Assembly (NCBI GenBank): GCA_914767935.1 | Contig: OU612047.1 | Coordinates: 156,184,492-156,248,491, forward strand | DNA length: 64,000 bases | Reading direction: 5' to 3' | Source: Coremacera marginata | Lineage: Eukaryota; Arthropoda; Insecta; Diptera; Sciomyzidae | Part shown: in pieces, positions 1-11,157 of the stretch | Numbering within the stretch: the first letter of the stretch is position 1 | Layout of the letters: each line of letters starts with the position of its first letter | Translations under genes and position numbers: made by a program | Notes under the pieces: model-generated | Seen by the model: the letters and a program-made list of their open reading frames with translations, nothing else | What the model was told of the DNA's origin: nothing | The model's database searches: none

Positions 1-518
1 TATATTTCTTAATATTCACAACGTTTCCGTGTTCGTTTTTCATCGAAAAAAAGTAGTTTAAAAAAATTGCTTTTCTTCCGAGCTGGATTTACTTTAAAGT
101 AATTTTTCAAAAAGAAAATTTCTTTTTGATTACTTTTCAGTTTATTCATGTGAAAATTATGCTTTACTTGAGAACTGGAAACAGGTCTTTAAAGATAAAA
201 TTTGTAACTTTTCTTTGCTTAAAATCAATATATATTTACTAATTTGAATTGAAAAGGCGAGTTTTTTTCACTTGTAAATTCACTTTATCAAATATTCGTA
301 TCAAGTTTTTCATCTTCTATAAGTTTAAAAGTTGCTCATCTCTAAGTAGTTGCGCAAAGCACTACTAAAAGTGTTACTACTACATCAAAAAGCACTAAAT
401 CTAGTGCAAAAGCACTGACCTGCAACACTGATGCTCAGATCGACGCTGCATTAAAAGAGAATAAAGCAAAAAATTGAGAATTTGACAATAAAAACAAACA
501 AAGCTCTGTACATGTAGA

Positions 519-558
519 CATGTCAACTACTTTTAAATTAGTTGATTTTCCTACAGGG
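519..558. repeat. Terminal fragment of a short TIR element (CCCTGTAGG family)
   Basis: The stretch ending TTTTCCTACAGGG closely matches the right end of the more complete copy at 13878-14318 (shared core TTAGTTGATTTTCCTACAGG). Only this end can be matched here; no left end is evident between position 1 and 519. Non-coding; probably a non-autonomous DNA transposon (MITE) remnant. Sequence 1-518 otherwise shows only AT-rich DNA with no supportable gene. Confidence 0.5.
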
Positions 559-604
559 AAGCACTAGCAACAAAGAAATCATCAAATTTCCAAGAAAAAA
601 TCTG

Positions 605-650
605 TCGAAAATTTTTCAGATTTCACTCCAAGCAAATCACAGAACGAGGA
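605..650 (+). repeat. 46-bp dispersed repeat, identical copy at 56392-56437
   Basis: These 46 bases (from TCGAAAATTTTTCAGATTTC to AGAACGAGGA) recur without a visible mismatch at 56392-56437, and similarity extends a little further left (GAAAAAATCT in both). A shorter piece of it recurs again near 56541-56559. It is not part of any coding frame I recognise. It is likely a piece of an unidentified repeat family. Confidence 0.6.
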
Positions 651-1002
651 GTAAAAAGCTTCGCTTCAAAAATACAACAGAACACAAAAACATACTCTTT
701 TTTGGGACGACCACACAACCCTGGCTGTCATTTTTTCAAGAGAGTAAAAATATTTTTGTTTACATAAAATAAGGGTATGTCAAATATCTGGATAACCTTA
801 TAATGATTCCATAATCAGACCTAGCCTGTGATAGCTGTCCATTGGAGCTGTCACGGGATCAGTCATTTAAGGGCAATTGACTCTACTTTCCCCGTAGGGC
901 TGTTACTAAAGTACCATACCGTTTATTTTCGTTCACTGGTTCATAGACATGAAAATCTGATTTCACCCCCCTGGAGACTCGGCGAAAGCTTGTTATTCAA
1001 TT

Positions 1003-1760
1003 AATTGTGCCACACATAACTTTTGCAGATGTCGTATACAGTAAGGTGGATTCTCAGTCTCAACATAAGCTCCTTGTGGCATTTAATAACGCTGCTAGAT
1101 ATGTTTTTAACATTGAACGATTTGATCATATTTCTTCTAGAAGCAAAGATATACTCGGTTGTAATTTAGTTGAATATCTGAATATGCGTAATATTATGTT
1201 TTTGCACAGCCTTATTAACACTCAGTACCCAGGGTACCTTTATGAAAAACTACGGTTTTTACAATCCGTTCGGTCGACCAATCTCATTGTTCCTAGACAC
1301 AACTACCTTAACAGCAGTAGATATTTCTTCATTAGCACCATCAGACTTTGGAGTTCTTTACTCATCTTTTTAAAACAAATAACTAACAGAGCCAGCTTTA
1401 AACGAGAAATTTTTAAATACTTTTCATCTCTCTAGTCTTTATACCTTTATACTCTATGTCTCTCTCTCTTTATACCATTTTTTGTATTTTATTTGATTTC
1501 TCTTTCATTTTGCATCTTATTTTTATCACATCCTTACATTTTCACTTACTTTTTGAAGCTGTTTTCCCATTATTTTTGTTTTTTAATTTTGCTTTTTACG
1601 TTCACTTTTGATTTTTGTTTAATTTAATGTAGTTTTAAGTTTAATGGTAATTATTTCAAAAAAAATTGTTTGTTATTTCCTCTTTGATGTACTACAAAAG
1701 ATTTATCTTAATGTACAATAGCGTTAAATTATAAAAAATAAAAAAAAATATAAAAAATTC
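1003..1760 (+). mobile_element. 5'-truncated non-LTR retrotransposon, RT C-terminal end plus 3' UTR
   Basis: The open frame 1007-1435 (about 142 residues) matches, residue by residue in pattern, the C-terminal region of the fuller LINE at 27425-30282: HKLLVAFNNAARYV against HKLQVAFNHATRYV, FDHI, an 'ILGC' motif, then the 'RLWNSL'-type box near the end (here RLWSSL). This is the post-RT tail of a LINE polyprotein; the catalytic RT palm is absent, as expected of a 5'-truncated copy. The 3' UTR (about 1436-1740) ends in an A-rich, AATAAA-like tail like that of the 27-30 kb copy. The copy is non-functional. Clade (jockey/CR1-like) is an inference. Confidence 0.75.
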
Positions 1761-3907
1761 CATCTAGGACACCCTATACATGTGCATTACAATATCATTG
1801 AGTAAAGTAATCATGTTTACAATAACCGCCTAAATAAGCTTCAACTTGCTACAACACTAGTGCGAACTCGGTTATTCACAGCATGAACGTGACCTGTTTT
1901 TTTAACTTTATTCATACTGAAAGCTGAATATATTCTACGCTGACTGCGGTTTAAATTTGTGCAAAACAATTTACAACAACTGGGACTGGGACTAAAAACT
2001 AGGACTGGGCACTAGAGTAGGTATGGGTTGAAAAAGATACATACATAAGCTGAGGCAAATTATTGGAAAGCAGGATCACAGAACAAAAGCTGTGCGCTCA
2101 AGCTTTAAGAGTGCAAATTGGGTTGGGTTGGGTTGGTGTTGGTGTTGGTGCTCACTGTATTCCAAAGTGGGCTGGTGTGAGCGATACAGCTGTTTTAGAA
2201 AAAAATTCTATAAAATATAGAAAAATAAGCGGGAGGAAAAGACACTTAAAGATTATTATTGTATTATATTAAGTTAAGTGAAGGCTAAGCTTAACAGCGT
2301 TACTATTTTTTGTACTTTTAAGCTAATTAACAAGAAAAAATCATGTTACTAATAATATAGAAAATTCTTTCTAATTCTGTGCTCAACTTGCAAAATAATA
2401 ACAACTTATATATTTTTATTATAATATTTTTATTACTCTTTATTACTATGTTCGAATAAAATTTTCTCCTTGAATTTCTGGTATTGCAGACAACAACTGA
2501 GATTAGTTTTTTTTTTTTTTTTTTTTTGTTTTTATCTCTAATGCTAGTCTTTACGGTTTTTATGTAAATATTTATGTTGGCTTAGAATGAAAATTGAAAG
2601 CATGAAAGCTGAATGCGAAAATCATGGTAGTTAGAAAATTGTTGGCAGCTCGATGAAATTTTACGGAGCATGCCAAGCATTCGTGGTAGTTGTGCTACGA
2701 AGTAGATTTAAAAAAGCACGCAGCTTTTAAAGAAAGAGTGAGAAACTAGCAGCACTCAGGCGAAAGTTGGTTATGATTTTATAAACTTGGAATTTAATAA
2801 AATTTAAATGTTTTTGCTAGAGAGACGAATAGAAAATTCGTTTTAATAAGAGCTATAAATATTGATATAAACTGATTGTTTTATGACTATGATTCGATTT
2901 ATGTGCTCATATTATTAGTACAAGCGAACACTGCTATAACCTTGAAGAACTTTTGAGAAGTATTATTTAATAGTTAAACTGAAATAAATTGCTTTAAAAA
3001 ACGTTGTTCTTTTACATTAATATATATATAAGCCACATATTTTCTAGGCATAGACAAAATAGATAAAATCCCCCCCAAGCAGCAACAGTTACAACAACAA
3101 ATCTTTTGTGGAAAAACTTTCTGGTTGTTTTCTTTAATCTAACCATAAATTGAGTTGAGCTGCAATCTTTTTAATAAACTTACAGCAACAAGGATATTAA
3201 GTGGCTCGAAGGAGTTTACAAAAAAAAAAAAAAAGAAAAACTTGATAAGCAGCTTTATTAATAGAAAGTATTAATAAAAGTTTCGGTTCAGTGAATGAAA
3301 ACAGCTTTTATTTTAATAAATTTCAATAAATAATTTTTTAAGCGGCACTGAAGAGCAATATTAGCCTACATCAATGTGATTTTTGACTTATTCTCTCTTG
3401 AGATATGATGAACTTTTTGCATAATTTTAAGTGAATTCAGTAAAGTTTTATACAAAATTTTTTTAAGTTATGTGTTTATATAACTCCAATAATTTTTCAA
3501 TTATTAAAGGTTATATTTCTATCGAGCTCAAGGTCAATGTTGCTTTCCGCAGAAAACAACTGAAGGAAAAACAACTAACAACAACAATACCCTTATAGAG
3601 TATCAATCACATAGCAGACTAGACAGCTGTTTCGTTGGCCGCTACACCAACTCATCAGTAGCCTTTTTTCGTGATTCTTGCTGTGATCCACTAAGCTCTT
3701 CATTTTCTACATGTTTCACGAATGCAATTAGTAGATTACCCTGAAATGCATGTAGGAATACAAATGATATGAAAGCAGCTTAAAGTTCTTCTAATTTGTG
3801 AAGCATATTTTCAGGGAAAGTATGTTCTATTATTCGAAGATAGATGAAAGCTTTTTCTTAATACTCAAAGATTTTGTTGTGCTAGTTGTTTGTTGCATGA
3901 TACAATG
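1761..3907. other. Non-genic AT-rich stretch
   Basis: No supportable gene. It contains poly-T (about 2510-2527), a short GGTT/GGTGTT-rich patch (about 2113-2152) and poly-A runs. Open frames here are short and unlike known proteins. Confidence 0.5.
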
Positions 3908-4288
3908 ATAAGGTAGGGCCGCTTCGCTGAGTGCTCTCACGCGTCAACGAAGAGTGGATAATAAGAAGCAACATATATGTCAAAACGACCAATTTCGTAG
4001 AAATTGCAAATGAAAAAAATATTTTATGTTTCCAAGTTGCAAACAGTGCGGTCGCGGGTATTAAATTTGTGCTAATTTGAGTGAAAATATTATAAAAAAA
4101 GTTTAATAAAAACTATAAAATGAGAAAGAAGTCATAAAATTGCAAAAAAAAACCTGTAACAGTTTTAACCTAAAAACAACTGCGAAACGTGAGCATAAAG
4201 AAATTCGGGATGAACAGCTGATTTTGACACCAATCTCGCTTTATTCTGCTTTTTACTCCATTCCTCTCCGAGTCGACCCTACCTTATA
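3908..4288. repeat. Short TIR element (MITE), about 380 bp
   Basis: The left end ATAAGGTAGGGCCG (from 3908) is the inverse of the right end CGACCCTACCTTAT (to 4288), with one difference in the matched 14 bases. There is no coding sequence between. This fits a non-autonomous DNA transposon; no target duplication could be fixed with certainty. Confidence 0.55.
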
Positions 4289-4600
4289 ATTCTGCCATGG
4301 TTTGTTGCTCTTCTATTTCACAGTCGATCTTAGCTTCAGCAGTTAGCTGATATTAAACTATGACGACATGACAAAAGTTATTTTGTTGTGCTATTTATTT
4401 CGTTAACTGATAATGGTTGGTATTGCAATAACTAAAATATGATAACTAAAATATGAGTTATATCGAGGGCTTATATTCAAAAATGTCTATCTACATTTCT
4501 ACGAGAATTTTAACAAAATAAACCCACTTTTAGTCCTATATATCCTGTATTTTATCATATTTCTATCTACAAAGATACTTTTTTACGAACGCAAAACTGT

Positions 4601-4627
4601 CTAGGTTAGGTTAGGTTAGGTTAGGTT
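4601..4627. repeat. TTAGG-type tail at the LINE 3' end
   Basis: About four GGTTA/TTAGG units (TAGGTTAGGTTAGGTTAGG) sit exactly where the minus-strand LINE at 4601-6190 ends, so they are best read as its 3' microsatellite tail (CCTAA repeats on the coding strand). The unit equals the canonical insect telomere repeat, which Diptera are known to have lost, so this is not evidence of a telomere. Confidence 0.6.
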
Positions 4628-4915
4628 AAAGTAGTTAAGTCGATAGCCGACTCGACACCTAGCCCAGTGCAGGCTCGTTGTGATACCACATAATCTCTTT
4701 TGAACCCTACAGATTTCCCTACTCAAACCAGTTCGTGCGGGTGATGAATTTTAGAATATGCCTAACTTCCAGGCATGAGACTTCAGCAAGTCCGTCTGAA
4801 GAAGGGAAAGGGATGACCCAGAGTTGCCATCCTTTTTTTAGCAAGGGCCGGACATTCGCAGAGGAGGTGCTGAACACTTTCTACTTTCTCCTTACATCTG
4901 CAGCTTCTGCAAAAA

Positions 4916-5770
4916 TCATTTGCTATAAGTCCCAACCGAAGAGCATGTGTTCTGATTAGGCAGTGACCAGTGACCCGTGAGGATTCCTACTATTCTTGAC
5001 AGGTTTACCCTGCTTAACTCAAGCAGCGATTTGGTGCGTTTTAAGTCGTAGGCAGGCCACGTCAGCTTAGCAGTCCTACATGTATCAAGGTGCTCCCAGT
5101 GTTCTTGTGCAAAACTTAAGGATTTGTTCCTGCACTGGAGTTTATAGGAGGATATGGGTATACCAATAAGGTCCTCATTTCTAGTCAATTCGTCTGCCAA
5201 GCTATTGCCCTCGTTATCCCTGTGTCCGGGTACCCATATGAGGTGGATCCTGACTAGCCTTGCCGTCTCGTTAAGAGATCTGCGGCACTCAGTGAGAGTT
5301 TTAGAGTTATCAGTATGTGAATTCAGCACCTTGAGCGCTGCTTGGCTATCTGAAAAGATGAAAATACTTTTTCCTTCAAGGTCTTTTTGACCCAGAATCA
5401 TAGCGGTTTCGTGAATTGCCACCATCTCCGCTTGGTAGACACTACAATAATATGGGAGTCTAAATGATACCTCGATTTCAAGGTTCTGGTAGTAAATACC
5501 TCCCCCTAAATGTTCTCGAAGTTTTGATTCATCTGTAAAGATTTTTATGCCGTTTGTTTTAAGGGGGCTTTTGTTAGCCCAGTCCAGCCGCGAAGGGATG
5601 AGAACTTCGTAGTTCTTTTCAAGATTTAAGCGAGGCACACAGTAGTCTGTTTTGTCTGGGACAGAGGAGTTCAGAATAGTTGTGTGATCGCAACCATTAC
5701 CTATCCAATTTCCTGATACTCTTAGTCTGAGAGCAGCTGTGTTAGCACATTCTCCGGCAATGAGATCAAG
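4916..5770 (-). pseudogene. RNase H domain of a LINE polyprotein (broken)
   Basis: Ribonuclease H1-type fold that would degrade RNA in the RNA-DNA hybrid during target-primed reverse transcription. Recognisable in order: IKIFTDESKL (first catalytic Asp; usual motif TDGS, here TDES), an acidic motif in YQAEMVAIHE, IFSDSQAA (third acidic residue), and WVPGHRDNEGNSLADEL with the conserved His and last Asp. So all four expected acidic positions and the His are present. The frame is continuous here but is separated by frameshifts from the RT part upstream and the zinc-knuckle part downstream, so no full protein is made. Confidence 0.75.
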
Positions 5771-6188
5771 AGGAGGAGTTAGTTGGTCTTGTGGTCAATG
5801 CCCCAGTAATACATAGACTTGCACTTCTTTGCACCTTTGCAAATTTCTTAAGTGCCGTTGTCTTATCAAGGACCCTCCACCACACAAGTGAGCCATAAGT
5901 AAGTATGGGTCGGACAACTGCTGTATAAATCCAGCGTACTATTTTGGGAGAAAACCCCCATTTTTTACCAATCGACTTTTTACAGACAAAAAGAGCTATT
6001 TTTGCCTTCCTAACACGTTCCTTTATATTATCATTCCAGAAAAGCTTCCTATCCAGAATAATTCCTAGGTATTTCGTGCTGTCACTAAAGTTCCACCTCG
6101 TGCCGTTTAGACGCGGAGGTATTAAATTGGGAAATTTATATTTCCTAGTGAAAAGAATGAGATCCTTTTTCTGCGGGTTATTTATCAT
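5766..6188 (-). pseudogene. RT thumb/connection segment of the same LINE
   Basis: About 140 residues that fit the region after the catalytic YADD box of LINE reverse transcriptases: a KYLGI motif with DRKLFW, NI, and RPILTYGSLVWW, followed by VQRSASLCITGAL. It has no catalytic aspartates. It leads, after a one-base frameshift near 5775, into the RNase H frame. The likely start of the surviving copy is just beyond 6188, which is a truncation point rather than a real start codon. Confidence 0.65.
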
Positions 6189-6190
6189 TG

Positions 6191-6574
6191 CTTACATTAT
6201 TTTTGCAGAAGGTGTTTGTTGCAAAATATAAGATTCTTGAAAAATCTTCTTTCGCTCATTCCGGCGATCATTGGAAAATGGATCGCTTTAAATCGCAATA
6301 GCGATGAATGCGCAATTCTTGAAACATTTGTAAAATCTTCTTTCGCTCATTTTGGCGATCGTTGGTAGATGGAATATGGTTGGAATATAAGGCAGGCTTT
6401 GAAAAACCGTTAAAGTGAAGCAAAACTTTTGAAACTTGTGAAAAAGTGTCGAAAATACATTTGCGACTCTTCCCAGCGAATCGCTTAAGATCTCTTTCGG
6501 CGATTCGTTCGTAACACTTCTATTTGCGAATCGCGTAGAGTCCATTTTTAAATTGAACTTTTCATTTATAGTAA
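6191..6574. other. Non-genic stretch with a short direct repeat
   Basis: No gene. An 18-base motif (AATCTTCTTTCGCTCATT) occurs at about 6243-6260 and again at about 6334-6351, each followed by a GGCGATC. The two copies suggest an unidentified repeat. Confidence 0.4.
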
Positions 6575-8581
6575 TCTATATATATATATAAAATTGTAAA
6601 AAAAAAATCTGTACATGAAATATTTTTTCCAAATTATTTTTGCGTTGGACTTTTTGCGTGACGAGGAGTCCGATAACCGCATTTTTAAAATTTTTGTCTG
6701 TCTGTTAAAGCATAACACGAAAACCACTGGATGGATTTAAATGAAACTTGACATCCAGGTTCCTTATATCCCCGGTCAACATATAGGCTACTTTTTATTC
6801 AGGAAAAAAGGTTGGAACCGGTAGGGGGCGCTGCGAGCGGATTCCAGGCATTCGTTTTTTCAGCTTATCTCCGCAACCGTTCATCCGATTTGCATGAAAA
6901 TTTGTATGTAGAGGTTTTCGGATACGGTGAGTTTTTACAACTTATTTACTCGGTTCTATCTTGAACACCAGAGGGCACTGTAGTACAAATATTTTGAAAA
7001 ACCTCGGAAAACTCCTAAGCCGTGCATCCGAATTGCATGAAAATTGGAAAATAGAGGTTTTCTGATATGGTGAGTGTTTTGGACTTATCTCTTTTGTGCT
7101 ATCTTGAAAACCAAAGGACGCTGTAGTATAAATATTTTGAAAAACCTCGAAAAACTCCTAAGCCGTGCATCCGAATTGCATGAAAATTGGAAAATAGGGG
7201 TTTTCTGATACAGTGAGTGTTTTGGACTTATCTTGAAAACCAGAGGGCGCTTCAGTACAAATATTAGGAAATCGTTAAAATCGTGAAAAACTCCAAAACT
7301 GCTCATCCGATTTGGATGAAAATTTGTAAATAGCAATTTTCGAGTACGGCAAGGTTTCTGGTGCTTCTTTTTTGCTCTTTCTCGAAACTAGAGGGCGCCG
7401 TTGTCCAATTTGTACGTGTGTATGTTATTAAACTCTTCCTTAACAGCTGCACTGATTTTGACGAAATTTTTTTGTGTGTTTGAGTGAATTCCTGGATGGT
7501 TCAGATTCAAAATTGGACCTGGTAGATGGCGCTGTGATCGTGTTTAAGGCATTTTGTTTTTATAGCTTATCTATGAAACCGTTCAAACGATTTGCATGAA
7601 AATTTGTATATAGAGGTTTTCGGATATGGTGAGTTTTTATGACCTATCTACTCTGTTCTATCTTGAACACCAGAGGGCGCTGTGTACAAATATTTTAAAA
7701 AACTTCTTAGCTGTTTATCCGATTTTCATGAAAATTGGCTTATAGAGGTTTTCTAATATGGTGACTGTTTTGGACTTACTTTTTTTACTATATCGAACAC
7801 CAGAGGGCGCTGTAGTACAAATCTCTTAAGAAATCGTGAAAAAGTAGAAAGCCGCTCATCCGATTTGGATGAAAATTTTATTAAAGGATTTTCGTGTACG
7901 GCAACTGTTTTGGCGTTATCTCTTTTGCTCTGTCTCGAAAAGTAGAGGGCGCTGTTGCACAATTTGTACGTGTGTGTGTTATTAAACTCTTCCTAAACGA
8001 CTGCACCGATTTTGATGACATTTTTTGTGTGTGTTTAAGTGGATCCCTGGATGGTTCAGATTCGCAATTGGACCCGGTAGGTGGCGCTGCGAGCAGGTTC
8101 CACGAATTTTGTTATAGTTTATCTCTGAAACCATTCATCCGATTTACATGAAATTTTGTATTTAATGGTTTTCGGGTACGGTAGTTTTTATGACTTATCT
8201 ATTTTGTTCTATATTGAACACCAGAGGGCACTGCAGTTGAAATTTCTATTTGCAATGCTTATTTCATTTTTGTTCAGTTTCCTCGCGAATTGGCAAAAAT
8301 TCGTTTTTGCTCCGATTCTTTTTTAAAAATGTGTAATATATCGAATACAACATAAGACTTGAAAATATATTTTTGCAAGCGATCGGCGGCACGCACACAC
8401 AAATCACGATTTCCCCAACTTTTTCTCATAATTTTCATATGTTGAAGCTACATTTTGTTCATTTCGCCGAAGTTACCGGTTTGAAAATGCACACAAAATT
8501 CCTTCTAAAGTTTTTGAAAAGTTTTTTCAAATTGACGAATGAAATCGAAAATTATTTATATCAACTCCCGAGTTAAGCTAG
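6575..8581 (+). mobile_element. Non-autonomous Helitron, about 2.0 kb
   Basis: The element starts TCTATATATATATATAAAA immediately after an A (6574) and ends with a small hairpin (AACTC-CC-GAGTT, 8563-8574) followed by AAG and the terminal CTAG (8578-8581), directly before a T. This is the TC...CTRR structure with A^T insertion expected of Helitrons, which leave no TIR or target duplication. The interior has no helicase or Rep coding. It is made of repeats around the motif ACCAGAGGGCGCTGTAG, seen about eight times (near 6963, 7107, 7239, 7385, 7670, 7799, 7940, 8220), each followed by CATCCGATTTGCATGAAAA-type sequence. The blocks are arranged in longer units that recur about every 550 bp. Open frames within it are not genes. 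Confidence 0.75.
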
Positions 8582-9619
8582 TATCAAGTTGAATTAAACT
8601 TTAAAAGAAACCCATTTTTAGTACTACATATCGTGTATTATACCATATTTATATCTACAAAGATAAATGCTGCTCCGACATAAACGCATCAGCCATTGAT
8701 TATAACCTAAAAATGTTAAAATGTTGAAAACTCTTATAATAATTACATAATTTTTAAATAAAAAGCAATTAGATGGCATTCCTATCCGCCATTTTGTATA
8801 TTAAGACTGTGACATCAGATTCGAAATCAAATCCGTTGTCAGAATGTCAAAATAACAAGTATTCCAAAAAAAAAAAAAAAAATCGAGGTGGCAAACTTTA
8901 TTTCAATTTGTAAATTCTGACATCAAATTCGAAACCAGCGATCGACTATAACTGCCAACCGCTGTGTCTCTCTTGATATACATTGCACGCGTTTATATAC
9001 AATGCTAAAAAAAAAAAGTTTCCACTGTTTTGTTACCTGTTTATAAACAAAACAGTTTCACTTTTTTGTTACATGTTTTTAAATATGTTGGTGTTTATTT
9101 TTTTAATTTTTCGCTCAATTAAAATCGTCACATCGCCGCCTAAGAAGTTTCACTTAAAGATCTTTAAGCGTGGGACCTAAAGTAAAATGATGCCTAGTAT
9201 CGTTTTGCCAGCTTGTTTTCTTGCCAGATGCATTAAGGTAAGTTAAACTATTAAAATATTAGAGCTCCTAAGGTTGTAAAAAAAATCAACCCCTTCCCAT
9301 ATAAATTTTTGCTTAACTCGAACTCACTTTTTAGATGTACCTGTATACACTGTAGTTTTAAGTGTAACTAAAGTGTAACATTTTATGCAATTACCTGCTT
9401 TAAAATGTCAGAGTCACCCTCTGCAGCAATAGGCAGCAAACAGATGTAGTCGATAAAGCAGTGCTCACAATCCACAAAACACAATTGTATTAATTTTGAC
9501 ATTTGTTTTTTGTTGTGCGTCAAATTCGGTGTGCTTCTACTAGATTTCTAGAAATTTTAAAGAATTTCTATAGTAATTGCAACTTTTTCCATCTCTTTGC
9601 TGTAAAAATTTAACTAAAC
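8582..9619. other. Upstream region of Rpb5, non-coding
   Basis: No gene. About 60 bases at 8608-8668 (from AACCCATTTTTAGTACTACA to CTACAAAGATA) resemble 4530-4590, a diverged dispersed repeat. The last 200 bases before 9620 must contain the Rpb5 promoter and 5' UTR, but I see no clear TATA box. Confidence 0.4.
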
Positions 9620-10252
9620 ATGGATGACGAGGCGGAAACTTACAAATTGTGGCGCATACGCAAGACCATCATGCAGCTAAGTCACGACCGTGGCTATCTG
9701 GTGACGCAGGACGAGTTGGACCAGACACTAGAACAGTTCAAGGAGATGTTTGGTGACAAGCCAAGTGAAAAGAGACCAGCACGCTCCGATCTCATCGTAC
9801 TAGTGGCGCACAATGACGATCCTACCGATCAGATGTTCGTTTTCTTTCCCGATGAACCCAAGATTGGCATCAAGACCATCAAAACGTACTGCACACGCAT
9901 GCAGGAGGAAAACATACATCGTGCTATTGTGGTTGTGCAGGCGGGTATGACACCCTCTGCCAAGCAATCGCTGGTGGACATGGCACCTAAATACATACTT
10001 GAACAGTTTCTAGAATCAGAATTGCTCATCAACATTACAGAGCATGAGCTGGTGCCGGAACATGTGGTCATGACGCCGGAGGAAAAGCAAGAGCTGCTTA
10101 TGCGTTACAAGCTAAAGGAGAACATGTTGATGCGTATTCAAGCAGGTGATCCAGTGGCGCGCTACTTTGGACTCAAACGTGGGCAGGTGGTGAAGATTAT
10201 ACGTTCATCCGAGACAGCTGGCAGATACATATCCTATCGTCTGGTATGCTGA
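9620..10252 (+). CDS. Rpb5: DNA-directed RNA polymerases I, II and III subunit RPABC1 (RPB5)
   Basis: Shared structural subunit of nuclear RNA polymerases I, II and III; it forms part of the downstream-DNA 'jaw' in the nucleus. The 210-residue frame is the usual length for animal RPB5 and is complete from ATG at 9620 to TGA. The N-terminal half (about 1-140) is the eukaryote-specific jaw domain, with MQLSHDRGYLVTQDELD and the FFPDEPKIGIKTIK region. The C-terminal assembly domain (about 140-210), shared with archaeal RpoH, includes ITEHELVPEHVVMTPEEK, RYFGLKRGQVVKI and the final AGRYISYRLV. The start is supported by the typical MDDEAETYKLWRIRKT beginning. No intron interrupts it. Base composition is clearly more GC-balanced than its surroundings. 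AATAAA signals follow 33-60 bases after the stop. Its neighbours are all transposons, so no operon or partner gene is visible. It appears intact and functional. Confidence 0.97.
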   Translation: MDDEAETYKLWRIRKTIMQLSHDRGYLVTQDELDQTLEQFKEMFGDKPSEKRPARSDLIVLVAHNDDPTDQMFVFFPDEPKIGIKTIKTYCTRMQEENIHRAIVVVQAGMTPSAKQSLVDMAPKYILEQFLESELLINITEHELVPEHVVMTPEEKQELLMRYKLKENMLMRIQAGDPVARYFGLKRGQVVKIIRSSETAGRYISYRLVC

Positions 10253-10284
10253 GCAAAAATAGCACGTCGTTATTTTAAGTGTAG

Positions 10285-10315
10285 AATAAAAGAAATAAAT
10301 ATATATTGAAATAAA
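10285..10315 (+). promoter_or_regulatory. Poly(A) signals of Rpb5
   Basis: Two clear AATAAA hexamers (10285-10290 and 10294-10299) and a further AATAAA-like motif at about 10309 lie just after the Rpb5 stop codon, consistent with a very short 3' UTR. Which one is used cannot be told from sequence. Confidence 0.7.
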
Positions 10316-11157
10316 ACAGTTTTGGCATTTTATTAAAATTTCAAATTTTAAATTTTTTCTTAAAATTTTATTAATATTTTATGTTGACATTACTTGAAGC
10401 AAACATTGTACCTTTAGCTTTATTTTCTTACCTTGCTGACCGTCCTCTTGAGTCTTTGGTTACAACGCAACAAACCCCTTTTGCGAGTGTCAACATAATG
10501 CAATTTTGTTTACTCTGCTGTTTCCGGTCAGTAGTTAACAGCGCATTGGCATGCAGTAGGCGCTGCTTACATCCAATTCTGCATGGTTTTTAATATTGCA
10601 AAATGTATTGAAGCAATTTAAGTGAGTTTTTAAGCTGGTTTTATTAGCTTAACAACACTTAGTTCGAATATTTTCCATATTGCAATACATATTGAATATC
10701 AGCTGCAGCCCCAGTTCATCTCTATCCAGTCACCAGAGCCAATTTATTTCATTTTCAACTTCTACTTTGTTGGTTTTTTGCAGTTTTTTCTTGTTAAGTC
10801 CTTTTTTAATTCTTCATGCTCTGTTGGTCTGTGCGTTTTTAACGCCGCATGAGTGTAAAGGACACTTTGTGGTGGTGCTGGTGGTGGCGGTTGTTGTATC
10901 CTTCTGTGCTGTCTGTTGCGTTGTGTTTTGCTCGAGGTGCACAAGTAACACGCTTGTCGAAGCGCAAGAAATAAAATTTTTCTTAATTGAAAGTACTGAG
11001 AAGTGGAAAAACCAGCTTGCATTAAATTTTTGTTCGATTTTTTGCGGTTCATTTGAATAATGTAATTTTAAATGTTGCAGTTGAGCTGGTAGCGAAACTT
11101 AACATGGATTGGTTGGTACAACAAAATTAATTAAAGTTAAGTTTAACTATATTTTAC
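10316..11157. other. Spacer between Rpb5 and the foldback element
   Basis: No supportable gene. The open frame at 10680-11060 (+) gives a low-complexity, cysteine- and valine-rich peptide with no recognisable domain, and is probably chance. Confidence 0.5.

Larger units (their letters stand above)
4601..6190 (-). mobile_element. 5'-truncated non-LTR retrotransposon with RNase H (jockey/LOA-like)
   Basis: Minus-strand coding runs from 6188 to about 4720. First comes the RT thumb region (6188-5766: KYLGIILDRKLFWNDNI, then YGSLVWW), then a one-base frameshift near 5775, then an RNase H domain, then a zinc-knuckle-like tail (FCRSCRCKE ... HLLCECPA, about 4950-4820) reached by another frame change near 4930. 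A short 3' UTR leads into the TTAGG-type tail. The RT catalytic core, endonuclease and 5' end are missing. At least two frameshifts make it a dead copy. RNase H plus terminal CCHC-like knuckle fits I/LOA/jockey-type LINEs; the exact clade is not resolved. Confidence 0.75.

Noticed and set aside
4601..4627. Telomere or subtelomere
   Set aside because: Only about four TTAGG units, located at the 3' end of a LINE and far from any other telomeric feature.
7085..8151. Small frames inside the Helitron
   Set aside because: They come from the repeated GAGGGCGCTG blocks and have no protein similarity that I recognise.
10680..11060. 126-residue plus-strand frame downstream of Rpb5
   Set aside because: Low-complexity Ser/Val/Cys-rich sequence with no recognisable domain and an overlapping frame on the other strand; most likely chance.
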